From the NCBI GenBank assembly GCA_028284775.1, contig JANQRB010000014.1, positions 25,525-89,524 on the forward strand: a stretch of DNA of 64,000 nucleotides. Direction: 5' to 3'. The position numbers and the translations under genes were made by a program. The notes under the pieces are model-generated. The model saw nothing but the letters and a program-made list of their open reading frames with translations. It had not been told where the DNA came from and ran no database searches. Of the stretch, positions 1 to 7,447 are shown piece by piece. Each line of letters begins with the position of its first letter. Position 1 is the stretch's first letter. This stretch comes from Candidatus Kapaibacterium sp. (GTDB taxonomy: Bacteria > Bacteroidota > Ignavibacteria > Kapaibacteriales > UBA7675).

Positions 1-2560
1 TCTTCGCTTTCACGCGCCAGAAATAGTTGGTCATCGCCGCCAGGCCGCTATATGAGATACTCAACGACGTTGTCTCCTGGTCCAGCACCGTCGTCGTGAA
101 GCTGGTACTGGGTGAAAGCTGCACACAATACTTCGTAGCGCTTGATACCGGCAACCATCCCAGGCTGCCGCTTTGCGAAACGCCGCTGCTGCCGTTGGAT
201 GGCGAAATCAGTACGGGCACTGCCAGTGCGCTGCCTGACTCGGTTGTAAAGCTCCAGATCGGGGACCAGGCACTTTCGATACTTCCATCTTTAGCTTTTA
301 CACGCCAGTAGTAACGAGTATTCGCCGCAAGATTTTCATAGTGCCGAACTATCAAGCTTGTCGAGAGTTTGATATAGCTTGTCGTGAAGGTCGTGCTCAA
401 GGAAACTTCAAGGCAATAGGATGTGGCGCTGCTAACCGACGCCCAGATCAGCTTGCCGAAACGAGGGACGCCGCCGGCATTGTCGGCCGGTGACACTAAC
501 TGCGGCGCCGCAAGCGTGGCACCTGTGCCTGTCGTGAAGTTCCAGACCGTCGACCATGGACTTTCACCACCGCCATCCTTCGCTTTCACGCGCCAGTAGT
601 AATTCTGATGCGGGCTCAGGCCGCTGTAAGAAATACTCAAAGCGGTTGTTTCCTTATAAAGTACCGTCGTCGTAAAGCTGGTACTCAGCGACAACTGAAC
701 GCAATACTTCGTTGCGCTTGACACCGACTGCCAACTCAAGCTGCCGCTTTGCCCGACGTCGCTGCTGCCGTTGGCAGGCGCGCTTAAATTCGGCGCCGCA
801 AGCGTGGCACCGGAACTGCCCGTGGTGAATTGCCAGACTGAGGACCACGAGCTTTCGCTGCCGCCGTCTTTTGCTTTCACGCGCCAGTAATAATTTTGAT
901 GCGCAGCCAATCCACCGTAATTAATACTCAACGATGCTGTCTCCTGATCCAGAACCGTCGTTGTAAAGCTGGTGCTCAGCGACAACTGGACGCAATATTT
1001 CGTTGCACTTGACACCGACTGCCAGCTCAGACTACCGCTCCGCCCGACGCCGCTGCTGCCGTTGGCAGGTGAGCTTAAATTCGGCGCCGCAAGCGTGGCA
1101 GCAGTACCGCCTGTGGTGAAGTGCCAGACCGAGGACCACGAACTCTCGATAGCGCCGTCTTTGGCCTTCACACGCCAGTAGTAGTCCGTCTGCGCGCTCA
1201 GCCCGCTGTAGGAAAGGCTTAACGAAGTTGTCTCCTGATCCAGCAGCGTTGTCGTGAAGCTGGTGCTCAGCGAAACCTGAACACAGTACTTACTCGCACT
1301 CGATACCGACAACCAGCTCAGACTACCGCTTTGCCCGACGCCGCTGCTGCCGTTGGCAGGTGTGCTTTGAATCGGCGCGGCAAGCGTGGCACCGGAACTC
1401 GTTGAGAATTGCCAGACCGACGACCACGCGCTTTCCGTGCTGCCGTCTTTTGCTTTTACCCGCCAATAGTGATTGTGGTGCCCAACTAATCCACTGTACA
1501 AAACGCTCAGGGAACTTGTCTCCCGATCCAATACCACGGCCGTGAAGCCCGAGGTCAACGACAATTGCACGCAGTATTTCGTTGCTGACGACACCGACTG
1601 CCAGCTTAAACTGCCGCTTTGACTCACGCCACTGCTGCCGTTGGAAGGCGAGCTTAAGATCGGCGCGGCAAGCGTGGCGCCTGTGCCGCCTGTCGTGAAT
1701 TGCCAGACCGAGGACCAAGCGCTTTCCGTACCGCCGTCTTTCGCTTTCACGCGCCAGTAGTAAACTGACTGCGCGCTCAGGCCGCTGTAAGATACACTTA
1801 ACGAAGTTGTCTCCTGATCCAGCACCGTTGTGGTGAACGTCGTACTCAACGACAACTGAACGCAGTACTTTGTTGCGCTCGACACCGACTGCCAGCTCAG
1901 ACTGCCGCTCTGACCGACGCCGCTGCCGCCATTCGACGGCGAACTTAAGATTGGCGCCGCCAGCGTTGCCCCTGTTCCGCCCGTCGTGAAATGCCAGACC
2001 GAGGACCAAGCGCTTTCCGTACCACCGTCTTTCGCCTTCACGCGCCAATAATAAACTGTCTGCGCGCTCAGACCGCTATACGAGACATTTAACGAACTTG
2101 TCTCCTGGTCCACTACTGTTGTCGTGAAGCTGGTACTCAGCGACAACTGAACGCAATACTTCGTTGCGCTCGACACCGACTGCCAGCTCAGGCTGCCGCT
2201 CTGAGCGACAGAGCTTGATCCATTGACCGGGCTCGACAGCAAGGGCGCCGCCAGCGTTCCCCCACCGCTTTTGGTCGTAAAACTCCACACGTCGGACCAA
2301 TCGCTTACATCGGTATCATTTGAAGCCTTCACGCGCCAGTAATGCACGGTTCCCGATGTTAAGTTGCTGAAAGAAATGTTTAATGAGGTAACCGTTTGGT
2401 CGAGCAGCGTTGTTGTAAAACTCGTGCTCGTTGAAAGCTGTACCTGGTACATTGTAGCGGAACTGACAGATGCCCAGCCAAGACTGCCATCGAGGACAAC
2501 TTCCGTGGCGCCATTGCCGGGCGTCAATAATGAAGGCGGCTGTAAGTTCTGCGCCTCCGA
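1..2560 (-). repeat. tandem ~290-bp coding repeats (about nine FN3 copies)
   Basis: The segment encoding the S-F-T-T-T...LDQ motif recurs near 70, 365, 650, 941, 1229, 1518, 1809, 2100 and 2395, a period of about 290 bp. The middle copies (about 650-2200) are very similar at DNA level, while the copy nearest the start codon and the one near 365 have diverged. This fits gene growth by unequal crossing-over. Confidence 0.85.
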
Positions 2561-2620
2561 AGGAAGTGTCAGAATAACAAAAAACAGGACAGCACATGTC
2601 CACGAGGAAAAGTTACGCAT
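1..2620 (-). CDS. secreted fibronectin type III repeat protein (3' end beyond window)
   Basis: This long minus-strand frame opens with ATG at 2620 and stays open to the window edge, giving at least 873 residues. A GGAG ribosome site lies about 9 bases before the start. The N-terminus is a signal peptide: basic start, hydrophobic stretch, then PSEAQ near residue 24. After it come about nine fibronectin-III-like modules of roughly 97 residues. Each carries a W..VS.AT.Y.VQLS strand pair, a SFTTT-LDQ-TS segment and a YYWRVKA strand before W....W.FTT. Such modules usually serve adhesion, matrix binding or as spacers in large exported proteins. In this lineage the missing C-terminus would probably carry a type IX sorting domain, but that is inference. 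No enzymatic domain is visible in the part present. The gene is transcribed divergently from the sigma factor at 2898. Confidence 0.85.
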   Translation of the reverse strand, partial: MRNFSSWTCAVLFFVILTLPSEAQNLQPPSLLTPGNGATEVVLDGSLGWASVSSATMYQVQLSTSTSFTTTLLDQTVTSLNISFSNLTSGTVHYWRVKASNDTDVSDWSDVWSFTTKSGGGTLAAPLLSSPVNGSSSVAQSGSLSWQSVSSATKYCVQLSLSTSFTTTVVDQETSSLNVSYSGLSAQTVYYWRVKAKDGGTESAWSSVWHFTTGGTGATLAAPILSSPSNGGSGVGQSGSLSWQSVSSATKYCVQLSLSTTFTTTVLDQETTSLSVSYSGLSAQSVYYWRVKAKDGGTESAWSSVWQFTTGGTGATLAAPILSSPSNGSSGVSQSGSLSWQSVSSATKYCVQLSLTSGFTAVVLDRETSSLSVLYSGLVGHHNHYWRVKAKDGSTESAWSSVWQFSTSSGATLAAPIQSTPANGSSGVGQSGSLSWLSVSSASKYCVQVSLSTSFTTTLLDQETTSLSLSYSGLSAQTDYYWRVKAKDGAIESSWSSVWHFTTGGTAATLAAPNLSSPANGSSGVGRSGSLSWQSVSSATKYCVQLSLSTSFTTTVLDQETASLSINYGGLAAHQNYYWRVKAKDGGSESSWSSVWQFTTGSSGATLAAPNLSAPANGSSDVGQSGSLSWQSVSSATKYCVQLSLSTSFTTTVLYKETTALSISYSGLSPHQNYYWRVKAKDGGGESPWSTVWNFTTGTGATLAAPQLVSPADNAGGVPRFGKLIWASVSSATSYCLEVSLSTTFTTSYIKLSTSLIVRHYENLAANTRYYWRVKAKDGSIESAWSPIWSFTTESGSALAVPVLISPSNGSSGVSQSGSLGWLPVSSATKYCVQLSPSTSFTTTVLDQETTSLSISYSGLAAMTNYFWRVKAK

Positions 2621-2897
2621 GAAACTTTACTCCGGATCAATAAAACAGATTGGATCTCTTACTCTCTCTCAGAATTGTACTGAAGAGACCTGCCGCTCTT
2701 CGCTTTGATTCATCACGCCTAAATTTTTTTTCGGGCTTGCGAACGGCAAGCGGCATCGCGGATCCGGGAACAGGATCTGGCCCTGGAAGACAGTCATTGT
2801 CCGGTCTGCAGAAATTTTTTTACCTAGGGTGAAACTTTTCTGAGCAAGTTGACACTTCCCCCTCGTTCAGGAAAACATAGAAACAGACGCAGACGCG

Positions 2898-3539
2898 ATG
2901 TCATTTCCCGACCATAATGAAATCGAAGCAGAAATAAGCGACGGCAGTCTCGCCCGGCAACAGCGATTCGTACAGCTATTGGAGCCCGTCCACGACCGCC
3001 TGTATCGATTTGCCTATGCTCTGACGCGCAGCCGGGGAGAAGCGCGCGAACTCATGGCCGATACAATGCTGAAAGCCTTCGAGCAATTCGACTCGCTTAA
3101 GAGCGAAGAAGCGTTTCTTTCCTTTATGTTCACGATCGCCCGGCGGACATTTAAGCGACAACAATGGCGCAGCCGGCTCTTCCGCCCCGTTGAAGAAGGT
3201 TTTTTCGACCAACAGGATGCAGCCCAATCCGCGCCGGACCAGAATGTTGATGTCGAACTTCTCGGGAAAGCGATGGAACGTCTGCCGGATAGTCAGCGCG
3301 AAGCAATAATGCTGTTCCACTTGTCCGGACTCTCGCTGGAGGAAATTCGCAGTATTCAGGGTGGTTCGCTGTCCGGCGTCAAGAACAGGTTAAAGCGCGG
3401 ACGCGCCAAGCTGGCCAAACTGCTGGACGCAGACAAGCACCTTGAAGCGCTGCCGGGCGCGACAAGCTCGAAGACGGTTATGCCTTCGGCAAGACCCTAT
3501 GAACGGCGTCTGGCTCTAAGTCCCCTAAACAATCATTGA
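2898..3539 (+). CDS. ECF-type RNA polymerase sigma-70 family factor
   Basis: A 213-residue protein with sigma region 2 at about 27-95 (VHDRLYRFAYALTRSRGEAR, later TIARRTFKRQ) and region 4 at about 122-175 (AMERLPDSQREAIMLFH, then a helix-turn-helix ending in VKNRLKRGRAKL). No region 1 or 3 is present, as expected for ECF sigma factors. It would direct RNA polymerase to a dedicated promoter set. The next gene starts 26 bp downstream and encodes a membrane protein with an anti-sigma-like N-terminus, so the two probably form a regulatory pair. The C-terminal 30 residues are rich in Pro, Ser and Arg and match nothing I know. The start has no strong ribosome site. Confidence 0.9.
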   Translation: MSFPDHNEIEAEISDGSLARQQRFVQLLEPVHDRLYRFAYALTRSRGEARELMADTMLKAFEQFDSLKSEEAFLSFMFTIARRTFKRQQWRSRLFRPVEEGFFDQQDAAQSAPDQNVDVELLGKAMERLPDSQREAIMLFHLSGLSLEEIRSIQGGSLSGVKNRLKRGRAKLAKLLDADKHLEALPGATSSKTVMPSARPYERRLALSPLNNH

Positions 3540-3565
3540 CGAATATTTTGCTGGCGACGCGGTAA

Positions 3566-4780
3566 ATGAAGCCGAACTTACACAATCTTGAAATGTACTT
3601 TGATAAGGCACGCAGGGCTGCGGAGCCGCCGCGTTTTGACAAGGACGAGGCGCTATCCATCCTTAGATTGTCACAACAAGCGGCATCGCACTCCCTCTCC
3701 GCGCAGCCCCCGAAGCGCCGTAGTAGATTGATTCGCTACTCAGCACTTACGGCCAGTCTGGTCCTGGCCTTGCTTATGTTTTTCGGTTATTCGACCTGGC
3801 ATTCAAACACGGAAGATAATGAGAGCGGCAGTGCTTTGTCATCGTCCGGACGGGAAGCCGGCGGCCCTGCTTCGGCCGGAGCGTCAATCGAGTTGCCGGC
3901 GCCTTCCCCGGGTGAAGCTGCGCTTCTAAAGCAGCAGAATACTTTCGAGCAAAATGAGTTGCGTGGTGTAACGCATATAATGGACGCGCCCCACCCAGCT
4001 GGTTTCAGTGGTCGGGAAATTGCGGAAATCCAGTTGGGTGAGGAGCGCGCCATTGTTTCAGGTGAAGACAATTCGGCCGGATCTTCAGGAAGCTTATCCC
4101 AGGGGCCTGCCTCTTCAGGCGCGCAGCATGATGCGCCGTGGTCCGCATTAACACGTTCGGCCTATCTGTTGGCAGATGCGGGAGACCTTGCGCACGGCAG
4201 TATCTATCCCGGCAGTGCGGCGGCGAAGCTTGAGGAAGTCGGCGAGCTGTGGGACGAAACAGCGGAGTTCGGTGCAGCGCCGGCAAGCACTTACCATTAC
4301 TCACTTAGCTTAAATGCTTATGCTCTGCACGAAAACGTTGCCGAAGTTTATGCTGAATTCCCGAGTGATGAGACATGGTCATATGCTGTCTTGCTGGGCC
4401 TTGGCAGAGTGCCCACGCTTGAGCAGCCGGAGCAAACCGCAGGCAGCGCCTGGCTGTTTACGCTTGCCGCTCATCTCAATTATTACCTTGTGGGAACCAC
4501 GCAGGAGGGTCTGATGCTCGGCACGCAGCTTCGATTCTCCGTTACGGATGACTTTGCCCAACTGAGTTATTTCGACAATGGCCGCAATCTGAGCTTTTCG
4601 GCTTACCTGGGTTACAAATTGACGATGGAGTCCGGACTAACGCTCCTGATGCAGGGCGGCCTTGGCCTGAAGTACGATGAAGATTTTATCCTGTCGGTGT
4701 CGGCTCCCGGCGGCGGTGTTTATCGGAGCGACTCGGAGTTGGCACCTTATGCAAATATCGGTCTTGGCTGGACTCTGTAG
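3566..4780 (+). CDS. membrane protein: anti-sigma-like N-terminus, one TM, barrel-like C-terminus
   Basis: A 404-residue protein. Residues 1-55 are polar and likely cytoplasmic, with a basic RRSRLIR patch just before a single membrane helix at about 57-76. A Ser/Gly/Ala/Glu-rich linker follows to about 225. The last ~175 residues show alternating amphipathic strands rich in Tyr, Leu and Gly (STYHYSLSLNAYAL, YLGYKLTMESGLTLLMQGGLG) and end in NIGLGWTL, like a small outer-membrane barrel. Proteins with an anti-sigma-like N-terminus, one TM and a barrel-like C-terminus occur beside ECF sigma genes in Bacteroidota. I infer it holds the upstream sigma factor and senses envelope state. No zinc-binding HxxxCxxC motif is present, so it is not a ZAS-type anti-sigma factor. 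A plain structural role is possible. Confidence 0.65.
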   Translation: MKPNLHNLEMYFDKARRAAEPPRFDKDEALSILRLSQQAASHSLSAQPPKRRSRLIRYSALTASLVLALLMFFGYSTWHSNTEDNESGSALSSSGREAGGPASAGASIELPAPSPGEAALLKQQNTFEQNELRGVTHIMDAPHPAGFSGREIAEIQLGEERAIVSGEDNSAGSSGSLSQGPASSGAQHDAPWSALTRSAYLLADAGDLAHGSIYPGSAAAKLEEVGELWDETAEFGAAPASTYHYSLSLNAYALHENVAEVYAEFPSDETWSYAVLLGLGRVPTLEQPEQTAGSAWLFTLAAHLNYYLVGTTQEGLMLGTQLRFSVTDDFAQLSYFDNGRNLSFSAYLGYKLTMESGLTLLMQGGLGLKYDEDFILSVSAPGGGVYRSDSELAPYANIGLGWTL

Positions 4781-4874
4781 TTATTGATTTTTGACTTCAT
4801 TAATTCCAAAAACTGTGTAGCTTTGGCGTTTTGATTTAGTGCATTCCCGGATCATTCCATAAAGGATACTTTCT

Positions 4875-5429
4875 ATGAAAACATTTAAGTTCAGGGCCAT
4901 CTTAATGTTAGCGGCCGGTGTCCTGTTGGCTCCGCTGACGGGTTGCTCTCTTGGGGATTCCAACGAGAGCGTTGCATTTGGCGAATCTGTCGCTCCTTAC
5001 AGCAGCGCGGTCGCTGAAAACGGCTTTCGGATCGACGGTGATCTTTATGACAACGTTGCCATAAACTTCGAATCGATTTCCACCGTACGGCAATCGCTTA
5101 CTCGCGATGGCCGCACCTACGACGTCAGCAATCAGGGCATTGTAGCACTGCCGGATCGGATTGACTATTGTGCCGGATTCGATCTTCAGATTGTCGAGAG
5201 CGAAGAAGAGCCAAGCAGCGCCGACCTGATTCAGAGCCTTCAGCGGACGATGACGGCCAGCTTGCACGTGGAAGGGGTCCATTACCATTCAGTCGAAGGC
5301 AGCCTTAATGTCGACTACCGGGTCGTCAAAGAACGTATACTTGAAGGCAGCTTTTCCGGACGCTTTGTGGCGGGTGATCAAGAATACGTTGTTAATGAGG
5401 CGCAGTTCAAGGGCTTCATCGTACGCTGA
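4875..5429 (+). CDS. hypothetical lipoprotein
   Basis: A 184-residue protein with a type II signal peptide: MKTFKFR, a hydrophobic core, then lipobox LTGC with Cys24. The mature part is acidic and strand-rich (DGDLYDNVAINFES, SLNVDYRVVKERILEGSFSGRF), suggesting a small beta sandwich. I do not recognise a family. It is the third gene of a same-strand set with the sigma factor and its membrane partner and is followed by a clear terminator, so it may be a regulon member or part of the sensing apparatus. The ribosome site (AAAGGA, about 7 bases before ATG) is acceptable. Confidence 0.75.
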   Translation: MKTFKFRAILMLAAGVLLAPLTGCSLGDSNESVAFGESVAPYSSAVAENGFRIDGDLYDNVAINFESISTVRQSLTRDGRTYDVSNQGIVALPDRIDYCAGFDLQIVESEEEPSSADLIQSLQRTMTASLHVEGVHYHSVEGSLNVDYRVVKERILEGSFSGRFVAGDQEYVVNEAQFKGFIVR

Positions 5430-5462
5430 TTATTGCCGCTGCATAATAAATCTATCAGCTTA

Positions 5463-5487
5463 AGGCGCGTTGAACGCGCCTTTTTTT
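5463..5487 (+). terminator. rho-independent terminator after the sigma-factor cluster
   Basis: A perfect stem AGGCGCG/CGCGCCT with a five-base loop TTGAA is followed directly by a run of seven T. It lies 33 bp after the lipoprotein stop and closes the 2898-5429 transcript. Confidence 0.9.
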
Positions 5488-5581
5488 GTGCCGCTTTCAG
5501 GTTAAGCTTCCAGGCGGCAATGTGATACCCAATTGTTATGTCATTCCGACGAACTCAGCGTCTGGAGAATTGGCGACTTGT

Positions 5582-6982
5582 TTATGGCGTAGCTCCGCGC
5601 TGGCGACGCACCTCAGCGGGCGAAATGAGCGAATCGGTATTACCCCAGCTGTTTCGTACCGATGTCAGAATATTTGCGATATCTTCATCACTCAGGCCCA
5701 GGCGCGGCATGAAGCCGCTGTAATGCTCGCCATTGACGACGATAGAACGCTGCAGGCCGTTCGCAACGATGCGAATGGCCCGATTGCGATCTTCCATTAA
5801 AAAATCCGCCCCGGCCAGCGGGGGAATCTGGCCGCTGATGCCCGTACCGCCTTCCTGATGGCATCGCTCACAATGCTGGCGATACAGCTCGCGTCCGTGA
5901 ACCATTCGCGCCGCCTGGCTGACAGGCCAGTCTTTGGCAGACCGTGATTCCCGGGTCGACGCTGCAGCGTTGCCCGCAGGATTCTGGCCTTCCTCTTCCT
6001 GCTGCATTCTCTTGAATCGCTCGTATGGATCGGATTCGTCAATGGTCGCCAGCATGCTTACGCTTTGAGCATCAAGCACGACAAATTCAAAGACGGCAGC
6101 GCTGCCAGAGGGCAAAGAAACAAGACGACCGGGATGACGGCCTGTGGCGACCTTCGCAAGCTGAAGATGAAAGTACTCCTGAATCAGCGCAGGAAGATGT
6201 ATTGTGTCGGCAGCCACATTCGCACAGAACAGACGAACCGTATCGCCCGGGTTGGCATCAAGGGTAGGCATTGAACCGCTGACTCTCATATCATCAATGG
6301 CAACCAGCGACTTGCTGCCGGCATGGCTTTGCAGGCTGATTGCTCTGCTGCCCTGCTCGTCCAGTACCGCAAATTCATTGCGAACGATTTGATATTCACG
6401 CTGTACGGGAGTCAATCCTCCTTGCGGCTCGACCAACAGCAGACCGAAGAGTGCATTAGCGCTGTGCGGGATCATTTCTTCGGTTACGAGATTGTAGAGG
6501 TATAGTCCCGGCGGTATGCGTCCCGGAGTGGCCACGAGGACGCCGCCCTCCGCTTTGGCGAAGGGACGGACAAGCCTGGCCTGTTTAGACTTGCCGTAGA
6601 ATTCAACGGCCGCGACAGCGGGAAGCTCCGCATCGGGGTAGACCTGCATCACGAGACTGTCGGCCTGATGTATTCTGATCATGGGGCCTGGAACCCTTCC
6701 GCCGAGCGAATAGCAATCGAGCATACCGCCTGCCGGTAGTTTGACAACCCGCTTCTCGATTGGAATCTCGACAACAAGGGTTTCCCCGCCGCGGCTAGCA
6801 TCCGCCAAAGGTACCCGCGGCGCATCGGCTATGACAGAGGCATGTCCATCATCGAGCCGAACCAGTCGCGAAGTTGATGCTGTCTGTGGCTCCGGCCTAT
6901 CCCGACAGGCCGAAATGGCAATCAGGGATAACACGACAATCAGTCTGGCGGTCAAGGAAACAAGGCGAATTTCTACGGGCAT
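5582..6982 (-). CDS. NirK-like cupredoxin lipoprotein lacking most copper ligands, fused to cytochrome c
   Basis: Start chosen at ATG 6982, behind GGAGAGGA; the 466-residue product begins with a lipoprotein signal (lipobox ISAC, Cys26). Residues ~70-315 follow copper nitrite reductase (NirK/AniA) in order: VPGPMIRI near 97, GLYLYNL at 159-165, FGLLLVEP near 179. The copper sites are mostly gone. The family's PHNVDFH becomes PAVAAVEFYG (121-130), the Y-H-C strand becomes YLYNL, and the type-1 Met is Leu. His173 and His262 may survive. After a charged linker, residues ~355-445 form a class I cytochrome c with CERCH (371-375) and a likely axial Met in GFMPRLG. The haem part should transfer electrons in the periplasm. 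The cupredoxin part is probably structural or binds a partner; nitrite reduction is unlikely. It is transcribed alone. Confidence 0.75.
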   Translation of the reverse strand: MPVEIRLVSLTARLIVVLSLIAISACRDRPEPQTASTSRLVRLDDGHASVIADAPRVPLADASRGGETLVVEIPIEKRVVKLPAGGMLDCYSLGGRVPGPMIRIHQADSLVMQVYPDAELPAVAAVEFYGKSKQARLVRPFAKAEGGVLVATPGRIPPGLYLYNLVTEEMIPHSANALFGLLLVEPQGGLTPVQREYQIVRNEFAVLDEQGSRAISLQSHAGSKSLVAIDDMRVSGSMPTLDANPGDTVRLFCANVAADTIHLPALIQEYFHLQLAKVATGRHPGRLVSLPSGSAAVFEFVVLDAQSVSMLATIDESDPYERFKRMQQEEEGQNPAGNAAASTRESRSAKDWPVSQAARMVHGRELYRQHCERCHQEGGTGISGQIPPLAGADFLMEDRNRAIRIVANGLQRSIVVNGEHYSGFMPRLGLSDEDIANILTSVRNSWGNTDSLISPAEVRRQRGATP

Positions 6983-7447
6983 AAATTCCTCTCCAGATTC
7001 GACGGAATTCCGGAGAATCCGAATAATAAAGAGCGGTCCAACATTGCAGCTCAATGTACAGTGCTATGCCATAGTTAAGGCAACTGCGGCGCAGTCTGCG
7101 TAACGAAACAGCTGAAGCTATCAAATCCGAGGCAGCAAATCAATGATCTTGAGTCGTATTTGGCAAACTGCGGCTTTTCTAATGACATATAAACTCGTCC
7201 TAAAAAGCGAAAATTCAGCGGCCCGCCGCTAGTTAACAGCCCCGCAGGCAGTCAAAATAAAAGTTTCAGTTTCTAAGAGATTCGTGATAATTTTGGTTCG
7301 CGTTACGGTATATTAGGCTGTTAGGCTACGTCGCTGAGAAATGTCAAGATAATCTCCGTACCAGCTCCTGCGAAATCAAAAGAGATATTTGACGAGCTTG
7401 CTGATTCGCAAGCCGTCACAGACGCGGAGCTTTTGCCATCCTACAGT
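6983..7447. other. intergenic, divergent promoters expected
   Basis: This 465-bp gap separates the divergent NirK-like gene and the giant kinase. Its right half is AT-rich. I found no convincing hairpin, operator or small gene in it. Confidence 0.5.

Noticed and set aside
1323..2048. 241-codon minus-strand frame rich in Arg
   Set aside because: It is an alternative frame of the FN3 repeat gene; its repeats mirror the FN3 period and it has no fold-like pattern.
2830..2865. TGAAACTTTT as a possible autoregulatory ECF promoter of the sigma gene
   Set aside because: No matching -10 element at 15-18 bp, and the target motif for this sigma factor is unknown.
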